Counted from the first letter of the stretch, positions 1 to 6,463 are shown. The stretch is DNA of 6,463 nucleotides from Flavobacteriaceae bacterium (GCA_013214425.1 JABSPN010000181.1:1-6463), one strand, 5' to 3'. Notes: generated by a model from the letters alone, not told the origin. A program made the numbers and translations.

Positions 1-177
1 CTCATCCTTATTATCCTGAACAACAACCCTGACTTTATCTCCCCTGCCATCTTCTCTTTCCAGGGCATACCGGAAAACGCCATCATGAGAACTGCTTTTT
101 TCGCAATTCAATTGTCCTTCAAGGTATGTTGCTTCAAGCGTGGTGAAACTAATTTTTCTGCATTCCATTCTGCATTT
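1..177 (-). other. Segment of foreign origin replacing the expected C-terminal part of the PglF-like gene
   Basis: Read on the minus strand in the PglF frame, this stretch encodes about 57 residues with no resemblance to the dehydratase family (for example YLEGQLNCEKSSSHDGVF, then RYALEREDGRGDKVRVVVQD). It looks like genuine coding sequence: the frame is open, charged and hydrophobic residues alternate, and the composition is unlike random translation. The other two minus-strand frames contain several stops. GC is about 44% over bases 1-120, against about 32% over 181-240. An ATG at 168 could be the start of an independent gene, or the segment could be the middle of another protein fused in frame. 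I do not recognise the protein. The exact boundary is uncertain within about 165-185. Confidence 0.6.
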
Positions 178-1458
178 AGCATGATTTGTATAAGAAAGGT
201 CAGCAACATTTTTGGACCCTAAAACATTTGCAAAAATTGCTTCAGAAGGATAGCTCTCCATTAAAGGCACATGCTTATAGGCTGCGGCATGGTACACTAT
301 TTCTGGCTTATAATGCTTGAAAAGGCTATCTAGTTTGTCAAAATTAGAAACATCGGCTATGATGGGTTCGAAATCAAGCTCAGGATAAGTATTCTTAATT
401 TCTGATTGAATCTGATACAAAGGTGTTTCTGCCTGATCAATTATGATTATTTTCTTGACATTATAGTTGGCAATCTGTCTTACAATTTCACTTCCTATGG
501 ATCCTGCTCCTCCAGTTACAAATACTGTTTTCTGGAACAATTCTTTAGCAATTAGCTTATTTTCAAGTACGATAGGATCTCTTTCTAATAAATCTTCAAT
601 CTGAATATTCTGAATCTGATTGGTTAGGTTGACATCATCTTCCAAATCTGAGATTAATGGCGCTCTATATACCTTGTAAATATTATCTAAACAATCGTCT
701 ACTATTTTTATTCTCTCGTCTACAGAAAGATTTTTATCGGCTAAGATCAATACGTCTGAACGATAAGCTCTCATTAATACCGAAACATTTTTCTTCAGAA
801 AATAAATAGGTAATCCTAAGATTTGCTTACTCTGATTCTTATGATCGTTATTGATAAATCCGATGATCTTAAAACGTGAAGGTAGTTCAGATTTTAAGGC
901 ATTGGCAATAGCAATGGCATTGGCGTCAGCGCCGTATATTAATGCTCTTTCTTTATCACCTGAATTTGAAAACTTAAAGAAAGACTCAAAAACCTGCTTA
1001 ACAAATACACGGAATAGAAATAAGAATGAAAAAGAAAGACTGAAGTAGATCACTATTTTAGAGATCGAGATAAATCCTTCTCCTTTCAGTATAACAAAGG
1101 CATAATTGGTAATTAAAAGCGTAAAAAATGTTCCTGAACAAGCTAGAAAAAACTTTACAGCATCTATAAATGAGGAATGCCGTATTAAACCTGCATAGGT
1201 TCTGAACAACAAGAAATAAAAGACATTGGTTGTAACAATTAAAATGTTGTTAATGTTAAAGTTCAGGTAATTACTTGGAACACCTGTTACGTTGGTTACA
1301 ATAAATGAAGTTGCTAAAATTGCTCCAAGACAAATTAAGATATCGAACAAGAGAATTAACCATCTTGGAAGATATCCTAAATTTTCAAAATCAAGTCTTT
1401 TTTTACTAGATTCCAACACTTGTTTCAGTGCAAGATTAATCGTTTTTATATAGCTCAT
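1..1458 (-). CDS. pglF: PglF-like membrane UDP-GlcNAc 4,6-dehydratase, catalytic part missing or replaced; runs off left edge
   Basis: Membrane nucleotide-sugar 4,6-dehydratase of the PglF/WbpM/CapD family, which converts UDP-GlcNAc to the UDP-4-keto-6-deoxy sugar that PglE uses. The frame is open from the ATG at 1458 to base 1 (486 codons, no stop); intact relatives have about 600-650 residues. Residues ~30-155 hold four hydrophobic segments. A first Rossmann-like domain has LIYGADANA at ~173-181. The dehydratase domain has the nucleotide-binding motif TGGAGSIG at 315-322, then IADV and HAAAYKHVPLME (390-401) and NVLGSKNVADLS. The family should continue with a strand and the STDKA...NPTNxMG...K catalytic block; instead, after about residue 427-429, the protein becomes unrelated (KISFTTLEATYLEGQ and onward). 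Catalytic residues are therefore absent from the visible product. The family assignment is firm for residues 1-426. Whether the gene is functional, broken or mis-assembled cannot be settled here. It lies 70 bases downstream of the PglE gene. Confidence 0.85.
   Translation of the reverse strand, partial: MSYIKTINLALKQVLESSKKRLDFENLGYLPRWLILLFDILICLGAILATSFIVTNVTGVPSNYLNFNINNILIVTTNVFYFLLFRTYAGLIRHSSFIDAVKFFLACSGTFFTLLITNYAFVILKGEGFISISKIVIYFSLSFSFLFLFRVFVKQVFESFFKFSNSGDKERALIYGADANAIAIANALKSELPSRFKIIGFINNDHKNQSKQILGLPIYFLKKNVSVLMRAYRSDVLILADKNLSVDERIKIVDDCLDNIYKVYRAPLISDLEDDVNLTNQIQNIQIEDLLERDPIVLENKLIAKELFQKTVFVTGGAGSIGSEIVRQIANYNVKKIIIIDQAETPLYQIQSEIKNTYPELDFEPIIADVSNFDKLDSLFKHYKPEIVYHAAAYKHVPLMESYPSEAIFANVLGSKNVADLSYTNHAKCRMECRKISFTTLEATYLEGQLNCEKSSSHDGVFRYALEREDGRGDKVRVVVQDNKDE
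156..176. repeat. Two direct copies of TTCTGCATT, 12-base period, at the PglF break
   Basis: TTCTGCATT occurs at 156-164 and again at 168-176, separated by CCA. This is where the PglF-like protein stops matching its family. A short direct repeat at a junction may be a trace of recombination or slippage, but nine bases twice in AT-rich DNA can also be chance. Confidence 0.5.
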
Positions 1459-1486
1459 ACCTATACTTTAACCTAAAACCTAATTA

Positions 1487-1494
1487 CAAATTTA
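1487..1494 (-). promoter_or_regulatory. Possible Bacteroidota -7 promoter element (TAAATTTG) before the PglF-like gene
   Basis: The minus strand reads TAAATTTG, which fits the Bacteroidota -7 consensus TAnnTTTG. It ends 28 bases before the ATG at 1458, so a transcript would have a leader of roughly 20 bases. The nearest convincing upstream TTG (bases 1509-1511) is only 14 bases away, shorter than the usual 17-23 for the -33 element, so the site is weak. It lies in the only real intergenic gap of the window (1459-1528), which is where an internal promoter would be expected. Confidence 0.3.
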
Positions 1495-1528
1495 ACAAAT
1501 TTTTAAGACAACGGGCTTTATTCTTCAG

Positions 1529-2671
1529 TTAAATAGCTTTTTCTAAAACTTTATGTAATGAATTTTTGATCCTACTCTTTTCTTCGGAAGTTAAATTAGA
1601 CCCAGAAGGTAGGCAAAGACCAATATCGAATAATTTTTCGCTTACTCCTGTTCCAAAATAGCTTGTTTCGGCAAAAACAGGTTGCAGGTGCATGGGCTTC
1701 CAAAGTGGTCTGGATTCTATATTATCCTCTAAAAGACCTAACCTAATCTCTTCTCTGGTAATACCCGTTATTTCAGGATCAACCAGAATAGCACTTAACC
1801 AATGATTTGAATAATAATCTCTGTTTGGCTCTACAAGTAATGAGATCCCTTCGATATCTTTAAACAAGTCCTTATAAAAAGAATTCATGCCTCTTCTCAA
1901 ATCTTTATGTTTGTCTAAAACCATCATTTGTCCCCTTCCTATCCCAGCAGTTATATTACTCATTCTGTAATTATATCCTATATGTGAGTGTTGATAATGA
2001 GGGGCATTATCTCTGGCCTGTGTAGCTAAAAAAATAGCTTTGTTTTTATCTTCTTCGGAATAGCAAACCAAGGCGCCTCCTCCAGAAGTTGTAATGATTT
2101 TATTTCCGTTAAATGACAGGATAGAATAATCACCAAATGTGCCACATTTTTTACCTTTATAGGAAGAGCCTAAAGCTTCTGCAGCATCTTCTATTAATGT
2201 GACATTATGCTTATTTGTGATCGCTACAATTTCATCCATTTTTGCGGGCATTCCATAGAGATGAACAACGATAACAGCTTTTGGCTTTTTCCCTTTTTCT
2301 ATTCCTGCCTCTATTGCCATTTCTAATTGGTCCGGACACATATTCCAGGTGTCTTGTTCACTATCGATAAACACAGGATTTGCTCCTTGATAAACTATGG
2401 GGTTTGCCGATGCAGAAAAGGTCATACTTTGACATAATACATCGTCATCTCTTTCTACTCCAGCTAAAATTAGGGCAAGATGTAATGCTGCTGTTCCTGA
2501 AGCCAGTGCAGCTACATGTACATCTTCATTTAAATACGTTTCCAGATCTTTTTCAAAACCATTCACATTTGGGCCTAGTGGTGCTACCCAATTTGTTTCG
2601 AATGCTTCATGAATAAAATCTAATTCATTCCCTCCCATATGAGGGGAAGACAACCATATTTTTGAGTTCAT
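1529..2671 (-). CDS. pglE: PglE-like UDP-4-keto sugar aminotransferase (DegT/DnrJ/EryC1/StrS family)
   Basis: PLP-dependent aminotransferase that adds an amino group at C4 of the UDP-4-keto-6-deoxy-GlcNAc made by PglF, with glutamate as the usual donor; a cytosolic enzyme. The 380 residues match the family length (the Campylobacter jejuni PglE is about 386). It opens with the PglE-type LSSPHMGGNEL and has SGTAALHLAL at 58-67, HLYGMPAKMDEI at 137-148 and LIEDAAEALGS at 159-169 (cofactor-ring aspartate D162). The Schiff-base lysine is K191 in SFNGNKIITTSGGGA, followed by GYNYRMSN at 232-239 and RPLWKPMH near the end. These stretches are near-identical to my recollection of C. jejuni PglE, so this subgroup is preferred over the general sugar aminotransferases. 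The ATG at 2671 overlaps the preceding stop by one base (TAATG), implying translational coupling with the acyltransferase gene. Confidence 0.93.
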   Translation of the reverse strand: MNSKIWLSSPHMGGNELDFIHEAFETNWVAPLGPNVNGFEKDLETYLNEDVHVAALASGTAALHLALILAGVERDDDVLCQSMTFSASANPIVYQGANPVFIDSEQDTWNMCPDQLEMAIEAGIEKGKKPKAVIVVHLYGMPAKMDEIVAITNKHNVTLIEDAAEALGSSYKGKKCGTFGDYSILSFNGNKIITTSGGGALVCYSEEDKNKAIFLATQARDNAPHYQHSHIGYNYRMSNITAGIGRGQMMVLDKHKDLRRGMNSFYKDLFKDIEGISLLVEPNRDYYSNHWLSAILVDPEITGITREEIRLGLLEDNIESRPLWKPMHLQPVFAETSYFGTGVSEKLFDIGLCLPSGSNLTSEEKSRIKNSLHKVLEKAI

Positions 2672-3288
2672 TATTTCTTGGGGTTATATTTTATAATCTT
2701 TCCTGGATTTCCTACTACTACAGCAAAATCTGGGATATCTTCAATAATTACTGCTCCTGCACCAATAGTACACCATTTCCCAATGCTGATATTTGGAATC
2801 ACCACGGCTCCAGCTCCTACTTGAGTTCCTTCTCCTACCGAAACATTCCCAGTTACTACAGCTCCTGGTGAAATATGAGCAAAGTCTTTTAGCTGGCAAT
2901 CGTGTTCTATAATGGCTCCTGTATTAATGATACAATGTTTTCCTATTGTAGCTTCTGCATTTATCACCGCATATTGCATCACAACGGAACCTTCATCTAT
3001 TGAAGCCGTTTCGGAAACAACAGCGCTTTTATGAATGGCCTTAAAGAAAGAAGCATTTACTTTTTTAGCAATAATTTTACGGACTTTATTATTTCCAATG
3101 CTGATTAAATAACTAGCAGAATCTACTACCTTGTTGGTTTCAAACTTTCCTAAAAAAGTAATATTGAGAAACGAGGTTTTCTTTTCATCATCATCAAAAA
3201 TTCCATCGATGGAAGTGTCAAGATTAGGGTCTGATTTGATCACATCGACGATCACTTTTGCATGTCCGCTAGCTCCGTATAAATACAT
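2671..3288 (-). CDS. pglD: PglD-like UDP-4-amino-sugar N-acetyltransferase (left-handed beta-helix)
   Basis: Acyl-CoA-dependent N-acyltransferase, expected to acetylate the C4 amino group of the product of PglE to give UDP-diNAc-bacillosamine. The 205 residues follow the PglD layout. An N-terminal Rossmann-type UDP-sugar-binding domain begins at once with YLYGASGHAKVIVDV (3-17) and contains ISIGNNKVRK at 62-71. Hexapeptide-repeat turns of a left-handed beta-helix occupy ~85-195, ending in VVGNPGKII. The catalytic pair is visible as E128-H129 in IIEHD, with a second histidine, H138, in FAHISPGAV, as in the trimeric C. jejuni enzyme. Family members can use acyl groups other than acetyl, so the donor is not proven. 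The gene abuts the deacetylase stop with no spacer (TAA then ATG) and overlaps the aminotransferase start by one base. Confidence 0.9.
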   Translation of the reverse strand: MYLYGASGHAKVIVDVIKSDPNLDTSIDGIFDDDEKKTSFLNITFLGKFETNKVVDSASYLISIGNNKVRKIIAKKVNASFFKAIHKSAVVSETASIDEGSVVMQYAVINAEATIGKHCIINTGAIIEHDCQLKDFAHISPGAVVTGNVSVGEGTQVGAGAVVIPNISIGKWCTIGAGAVIIEDIPDFAVVVGNPGKIIKYNPKK

Positions 3289-3951
3289 TTAAACTATTTT
3301 TCTGATTAGCATAAAGGCTTCTGCAGCTTTTTTTCCAATAGTTGCGCCTCTAAATTTTGCCAAAGATTCTATACATTCGATTGATCTTGAATGAGGAAAT
3401 TCTTTTACCTGGCTTTCAAAACACAACATGGCTTCCTTTTTATTTTCCATATAGTCTGTGATGTCTACAAACACATTCGGGATAAACGCATCGTCACCAA
3501 ACGGTGGGGCCCACTCTGTTTCTGATAGGGTTTCATAAGCGTAAATTTCCTTAACAGGACAATCATTGATTGGTCGTAAGGCCACTAATGCAGCTTCAAA
3601 AACAGCTCTATGATCTTTATGGATATCACCTCTATGTGGTAAGAATACCTTTTCAGCTGAAAACTCTTTGATTACTTTAGAAATCTCCATCGAAATCTGA
3701 TAACTAGGCGTTTGATCTAACATTGGTGCTGGAAAATCAAAGAATATTGTTTCAGAAACTCCTAAAAACTGATGCGATTTAACCGCCTCTTCTCTAATTT
3801 GATCCATTAAAGGTTTTGGAAATAATTCTTCTAAAGCTCTGGTGATGACCAGTACTTTAACTTCATTTCCTTCACTTATATATCTTGAAATGACACCTCC
3901 GCAACCTAATATTTCATCGTCTGCATGAGGCGCAATAACTAATATTTTCAT
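3289..3951 (-). CDS. PIG-L/LmbE-family zinc-dependent N-deacetylase
   Basis: Predicted zinc-dependent deacetylase that removes an acetyl group from a GlcNAc-type amino sugar; the family includes PIG-L, MshB and BshB. In 220 residues it shows the family signature near the N-terminus, APHADDE at 7-13 (ligands H9 and D12, general base probably D11). The second metal motif is HKDH at 111-114 (H114 as third ligand) within LPHRGDIHKDH. A conserved-looking tail contains CFESQVKEF (177-185) and ESLAKFRG (195-202). No signal peptide is present, so it acts in the cytosol, on a nucleotide-linked or lipid-linked sugar facing the cytoplasm. The ATG at 3951 overlaps the formyltransferase stop by four bases (ATGA), a strong sign that the two are co-translated and act together. 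The start is well fixed because the first beta strand begins at residue 2. The substrate is unknown; deacetylation to free an amine for formylation is inference. Confidence 0.9.
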   Translation of the reverse strand: MKILVIAPHADDEILGCGGVISRYISEGNEVKVLVITRALEELFPKPLMDQIREEAVKSHQFLGVSETIFFDFPAPMLDQTPSYQISMEISKVIKEFSAEKVFLPHRGDIHKDHRAVFEAALVALRPINDCPVKEIYAYETLSETEWAPPFGDDAFIPNVFVDITDYMENKKEAMLCFESQVKEFPHSRSIECIESLAKFRGATIGKKAAEAFMLIRKIV

Positions 3952-4931
3952 TTTAATGCTTTTTTTAATTGATCTATTTCCTGCTTAAGCTTAAATAGCT
4001 CTATATCTGTATAATATCCTAGTTTTTGACCTACTTTAAGGGCTTGTTGTAGTTTATTCCCTTCTAAATCATAGGCTTCATATTCAGTAATCCAAAGTAA
4101 TCCGTTTCCGGTTTGCACTAACACATGGTCTTCTTCATTTGCATCTAGAATTCGTCCAACAACTCCGGTATAATTCAGTTCTTTATCGGCTAATTTTGCT
4201 CTCCAAACAATCACTTTCAGATCTTCCTTAAATGTAATCGCACCTGGATGAGGTTTCGAAGAAGCCCTAATTAATGAATATATAGTATTCGCATCTGTTT
4301 GCCAATTAATCAAACCATCATTGGGCGCCCTTCTTCCATAATAAGATGCTTTCTTATCATCTTGAGGGATCGCAGTAATATCTCCTTGCTTTATTCTTGG
4401 TAACAACCTGTCTAGAGCATTTGCAATAGCTTCTAAAATTTTTAATTCGATATCCTCGGCATAATCATCTTCTGAAACATCAAACAGTTCTTGTTCTAAT
4501 ATTGGTCCGTTATCTACTCCATCTCCGATAAAAAAGAAATTAGCTCCCCCTTGTTTTTCATTTAAAACAGTCCAGGTAATAGGAGCTCTTCCTCTACCTT
4601 TTGGTAATACTGTGGGATGAAAACCTACAACTCCATTTGTTGGTATTTGAATAATTTGATCTGATACAAGTTGCGACAATCCGACTACAAAAAGTAAGTC
4701 TGGTTTCCACTCCTGAATTTGATCAATTATTGCTTGATCATTGATTTTATAAAAAGCTTTGTAGGGAAGATTATTGTCTTCTGCTATAGGCTTTAAAAGA
4801 GCATAGCCACTTACGTTTTTAATACTCTCTGGCTCATAACCCAATACTCCAACAACATCCATACCATGCTTAATCATCTGATTTAATGTTGCTAATGTTG
4901 AAGAGACAGCCCCAGCTATTACAATGCGCAT
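3948..4931 (-). CDS. Sugar N-formyltransferase (methionyl-tRNA formyltransferase fold)
   Basis: Predicted 10-formyl-tetrahydrofolate-dependent formyltransferase acting on an amino sugar in the cytosol. The 327 residues comprise an N-terminal formyltransferase domain (~1-180) starting MRIVIAGAVSST, a core motif GFHPTVLPKGRGRAPITW (103-120), and GDGVDNGPIL (136-145). A C-terminal OB-like domain has the Fmt-type YYGRRAPNDGLINW (197-210) and SSKPHPGAITF (224-234). The final ~20 residues (LFKLKQEIDQLKKALK) form a probable short coiled coil. H105 and D140 match the catalytic His and Asp, but the usual Asn of the NxH triad is Gly (G103), which I recall from some sugar-modifying members of this family. 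Housekeeping Fmt is unlikely because of this substitution and the location inside a polysaccharide operon. It starts 4 bases after the PglC-like stop and overlaps the deacetylase by 4. The attacked amine (C2, C4 or another) cannot be told from sequence. Confidence 0.88.
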   Translation of the reverse strand: MRIVIAGAVSSTLATLNQMIKHGMDVVGVLGYEPESIKNVSGYALLKPIAEDNNLPYKAFYKINDQAIIDQIQEWKPDLLFVVGLSQLVSDQIIQIPTNGVVGFHPTVLPKGRGRAPITWTVLNEKQGGANFFFIGDGVDNGPILEQELFDVSEDDYAEDIELKILEAIANALDRLLPRIKQGDITAIPQDDKKASYYGRRAPNDGLINWQTDANTIYSLIRASSKPHPGAITFKEDLKVIVWRAKLADKELNYTGVVGRILDANEEDHVLVQTGNGLLWITEYEAYDLEGNKLQQALKVGQKLGYYTDIELFKLKQEIDQLKKALK

Positions 4932-4935
4932 TTGT

Positions 4936-5511
4936 CTATTTTTTAAATTTTTCTTCTCCTAAAAAAACAATCAAGATTGTCTTTAGGATGATTCCCAAAT
5001 CTTTTACAAAGGTAATATTCTCAACATATTGTTTGTCAAATTCCCATCTTTCTTCCCAAGACAGGAAAATATTTCCATTAATCTGAGCCAGACCTGTTAG
5101 TCCTGGTTTTGCTTTTAATCTATAATAAGCTGTTTCATTAAACTCTTCTTTTAACGAAGGTAAACAAGGCCTTGGGCCTACTATTGACATGTCTCCGTTG
5201 AAGATATTAATGAGTTGTGCCAATTCATCTATTTTGAATCTTCTGATAATTTGACCAATTCCCGTAACACTTGTATTTCCTTTAAAAACCTGAGTTTTTT
5301 CGGAAACTGTATTGTTCACTTTCATAGATCTAAATTTATACAGCTTGAATGTTTTTCCCTGATAACCTAATCGTTCCTGGGTATAAAAAACAGGGCCTTT
5401 GCTGGTCACCTTTATTAAAAATGCCACAAGTAATAACAACGGACTTAAGAATAGTAACGATAAAAAGCTTATCGTTAAATCTATTAATCTTTTAAATCCC
5501 TTTTTATACAT
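4936..5511 (-). CDS. pglC: PglC-like initiating phosphoglycosyl transferase (monotopic sugar transferase)
   Basis: Small bacterial-sugar-transferase enzyme that moves a sugar-1-phosphate from its UDP carrier to undecaprenyl phosphate on the cytoplasmic face of the inner membrane, starting the glycan. The 191 residues correspond to the minimal, PglC-type catalytic unit without the extra transmembrane domain of WbaP-type enzymes. Residues ~10-34 form the single re-entrant hydrophobic helix, with a serine-proline break (S23-P24). Then come GPVFYTQERLGYQGK (39-53), FKLYKFRSM, and the catalytic Asp-Glu pair D95-E96 in RFKIDELAQL. GDMSIVGPRP (106-115) and KPGLTGLAQINGN (135-147) complete the fold. 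The neighbouring PglD, PglE and PglF genes make UDP-diNAc-bacillosamine or a formylated relative the likely donor. It starts 2 bases after the glycosyltransferase stop (TAAGCATG). Confidence 0.92.
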   Translation of the reverse strand: MYKKGFKRLIDLTISFLSLLFLSPLLLLVAFLIKVTSKGPVFYTQERLGYQGKTFKLYKFRSMKVNNTVSEKTQVFKGNTSVTGIGQIIRRFKIDELAQLINIFNGDMSIVGPRPCLPSLKEEFNETAYYRLKAKPGLTGLAQINGNIFLSWEERWEFDKQYVENITFVKDLGIILKTILIVFLGEEKFKK

Positions 5512-5513
5512 GC

Positions 5514-6463
5514 TTATAGTTCTTGAATGTGTTTGATATAACTAACGGCTAATTTTTTACGATCAAAATGTTGCTTGGCATACTGATATCCTTTTTCTCC
5601 CATTTGTTTCATTTCTGAATCAGATAGTGATAAGAATTTTATAACTCCTTCTGCAATAGCTTTAGCGTTTTCAGGCTCTACATAAACTCCACATTCAGCG
5701 TCATTAACTAAATCTCTAGAAACTCCGTCTATGGCTAATAGAATCGGTCTTTTACAAGACATATAGTCAAAAGTTTTGTTGGAATATATGGTTTTAAATG
5801 TATCAACCTTTTTTAATACTGAAGCCCCTATATCTGAAGCCAGGATATATTTAAAGACCTCCTTTTTTGATACAGGATCTCTAAAAATGACATTCTTAAG
5901 ATTTCTCTTTTTCACTTCTTCCTCTAGTTCTTCTTTTTTCATCCCCGCTCCAATCAATTGAAAAACTACATTGGTGTCTTGCAAATGTTCAGCGGCATCT
6001 ACTAGTTGAATCAAATGGTTTGCCACTCCGTGAGCTCCTACATAGGTAATCACAAACTTATCGTCTAATTGTAATTCTTTTTTAAAGGCTTCGGCATTAA
6101 AATCCTGTTGAATTTCTTCAGCTAGAGAAAAATCTGCAGCATTCGGAATAAATATGACTTTCTTTTCGGGAACGTTTTTGTTGTTGATTAGCTTCTCTCT
6201 AAAAGCTGGTGTTAATACATTGATGAGTTTTGCCTTTTTATAAATGAATTTTTCAAACCAAAAAGCAAATTTGATCAATGCTTTATTAGTCAAAACTCCA
6301 GTGTCTATAGCCGATTCTGGCCATAAATCTCTTATTTCAAAAACGAAAGGTGTTCTTTTAAAAAGGGATAACATATAGGCTGTGATTCCGACAAATAAGG
6401 GCGGTGAGGTTACCACAATAACGTCGTACTTTCTTTTGGTTTTAAATAATCCAGCAAAAACAC
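5514..6463 (-). CDS. GT4-family (WbuB-like) glycosyltransferase, N-terminus cut by right edge
   Basis: GT-B-fold retaining glycosyltransferase of family 4, most like the WbuB/WcaI group, expected to add a sugar from a nucleotide donor to the lipid-linked acceptor begun by the PglC-like enzyme. The visible part is 315 residues. The reading frame is open to base 6463, and the residues KYDVIVVTSPPLFVG across 6416 match the family's first domain, so the GTG at 6416 is internal and the true start lies beyond the window. Landmarks counted from the first complete visible codon: DLWPES at 45-50, a linker with IPNAADF at ~105-111, TYVGAHGVANHL at ~139-150, and the donor-binding segment SNKTFDYMSCKRPIL at ~227-241. 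There is no signal peptide in the visible part. Related enzymes transfer L-FucNAc or similar amino sugars, but the donor here is not determined. It is the most upstream gene visible in the tightly spaced operon. Confidence 0.9.
   Translation of the reverse strand, partial: VFAGLFKTKRKYDVIVVTSPPLFVGITAYMLSLFKRTPFVFEIRDLWPESAIDTGVLTNKALIKFAFWFEKFIYKKAKLINVLTPAFREKLINNKNVPEKKVIFIPNAADFSLAEEIQQDFNAEAFKKELQLDDKFVITYVGAHGVANHLIQLVDAAEHLQDTNVVFQLIGAGMKKEELEEEVKKRNLKNVIFRDPVSKKEVFKYILASDIGASVLKKVDTFKTIYSNKTFDYMSCKRPILLAIDGVSRDLVNDAECGVYVEPENAKAIAEGVIKFLSLSDSEMKQMGEKGYQYAKQHFDRKKLAVSYIKHIQEL

Noticed and set aside
1..190. Simple single-base frameshift in the PglF-like gene
   Set aside because: None of the three minus-strand frames over this stretch shows the expected STDKA/NPTNxMG sequence, so a frameshift alone does not explain the loss of similarity.
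851..1048. Plus-strand open frame of 65 codons
   Set aside because: It lies wholly inside the minus-strand dehydratase gene, has no protein-like features, and is antisense shadow. The same holds for the plus-strand frames at 2380-2616, 2662-2871, 4886-5086 and 5776-5961.
1495..1530. Possible terminator after the aminotransferase gene
   Set aside because: Only a very weak AAG...CTT pairing is present, with no stable GC-rich stem before the A/T-rich run.
3948..4931. Housekeeping methionyl-tRNA formyltransferase (fmt)
   Set aside because: It lies inside a sugar operon, lacks the catalytic Asn, and is coupled to a sugar deacetylase, so a sugar substrate is far more likely.
5800..5830. Asp instead of Glu in the donor-binding SNKTFDYMS segment of the GT4 enzyme
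   Set aside because: The FDYM form is, as far as I recall, common in WbuB-like enzymes, so it does not indicate loss of function.
6414..6416. GTG codon as the start of the GT4 glycosyltransferase
   Set aside because: The frame stays open upstream to the window edge, and the residues before it (KYDVIV) complete the family's first-domain strand, so the real start is outside the window.

Overview
The window looks like part of a surface-polysaccharide or protein-glycan locus from a member of the Bacteroidota, most likely a flavobacterium of the Chryseobacterium/Flavobacterium type. The grounds are the AT-rich DNA (roughly 35% GC by eye), weak Shine-Dalgarno signals, a possible TAnnTTTG promoter element, and the protein style. 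The species cannot be named from the sequence alone. All real genes lie on the minus strand, so transcription runs from the right edge to the left edge.

In transcription order the genes are: a GT4 glycosyltransferase whose 5' end is cut by the right edge (6463-5514); a PglC-like phosphoglycosyl transferase (5511-4936); a sugar N-formyltransferase (4931-3948); a PIG-L/LmbE-type deacetylase (3951-3289); a PglD-like N-acyltransferase (3288-2671); a PglE-like aminotransferase (2671-1529); and, after a 70-base gap, a PglF-like membrane UDP-GlcNAc 4,6-dehydratase that starts at 1458 and runs toward the left edge. The first six genes are packed with spacings of +2, +4, -4, 0 and -1 bases, so they almost certainly form one translationally coupled operon. 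The last gene may also have its own promoter.

The core is the bacillosamine pathway. PglF makes the 4-keto-6-deoxy sugar, PglE adds the 4-amino group, PglD N-acylates it, PglC loads the sugar phosphate onto undecaprenyl phosphate in the inner membrane, and the GT4 enzyme adds a later sugar. A deacetylase and a formyltransferase inserted between PglC and PglD suggest that the finished sugar carries a formamido group, perhaps through an acetyl-to-formyl swap. That is inference.

The most unusual thing is at the left end. The PglF-like reading frame stays open to base 1, but its family resemblance stops at about residue 427-429 (near bases 172-183), just before the catalytic motifs should appear. 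About 57 unrelated residues follow, encoded by DNA of visibly higher GC, and a short 12-base-period repeat lies at the join. This is either a real gene fusion or insertion that breaks the dehydratase, or an assembly chimera.
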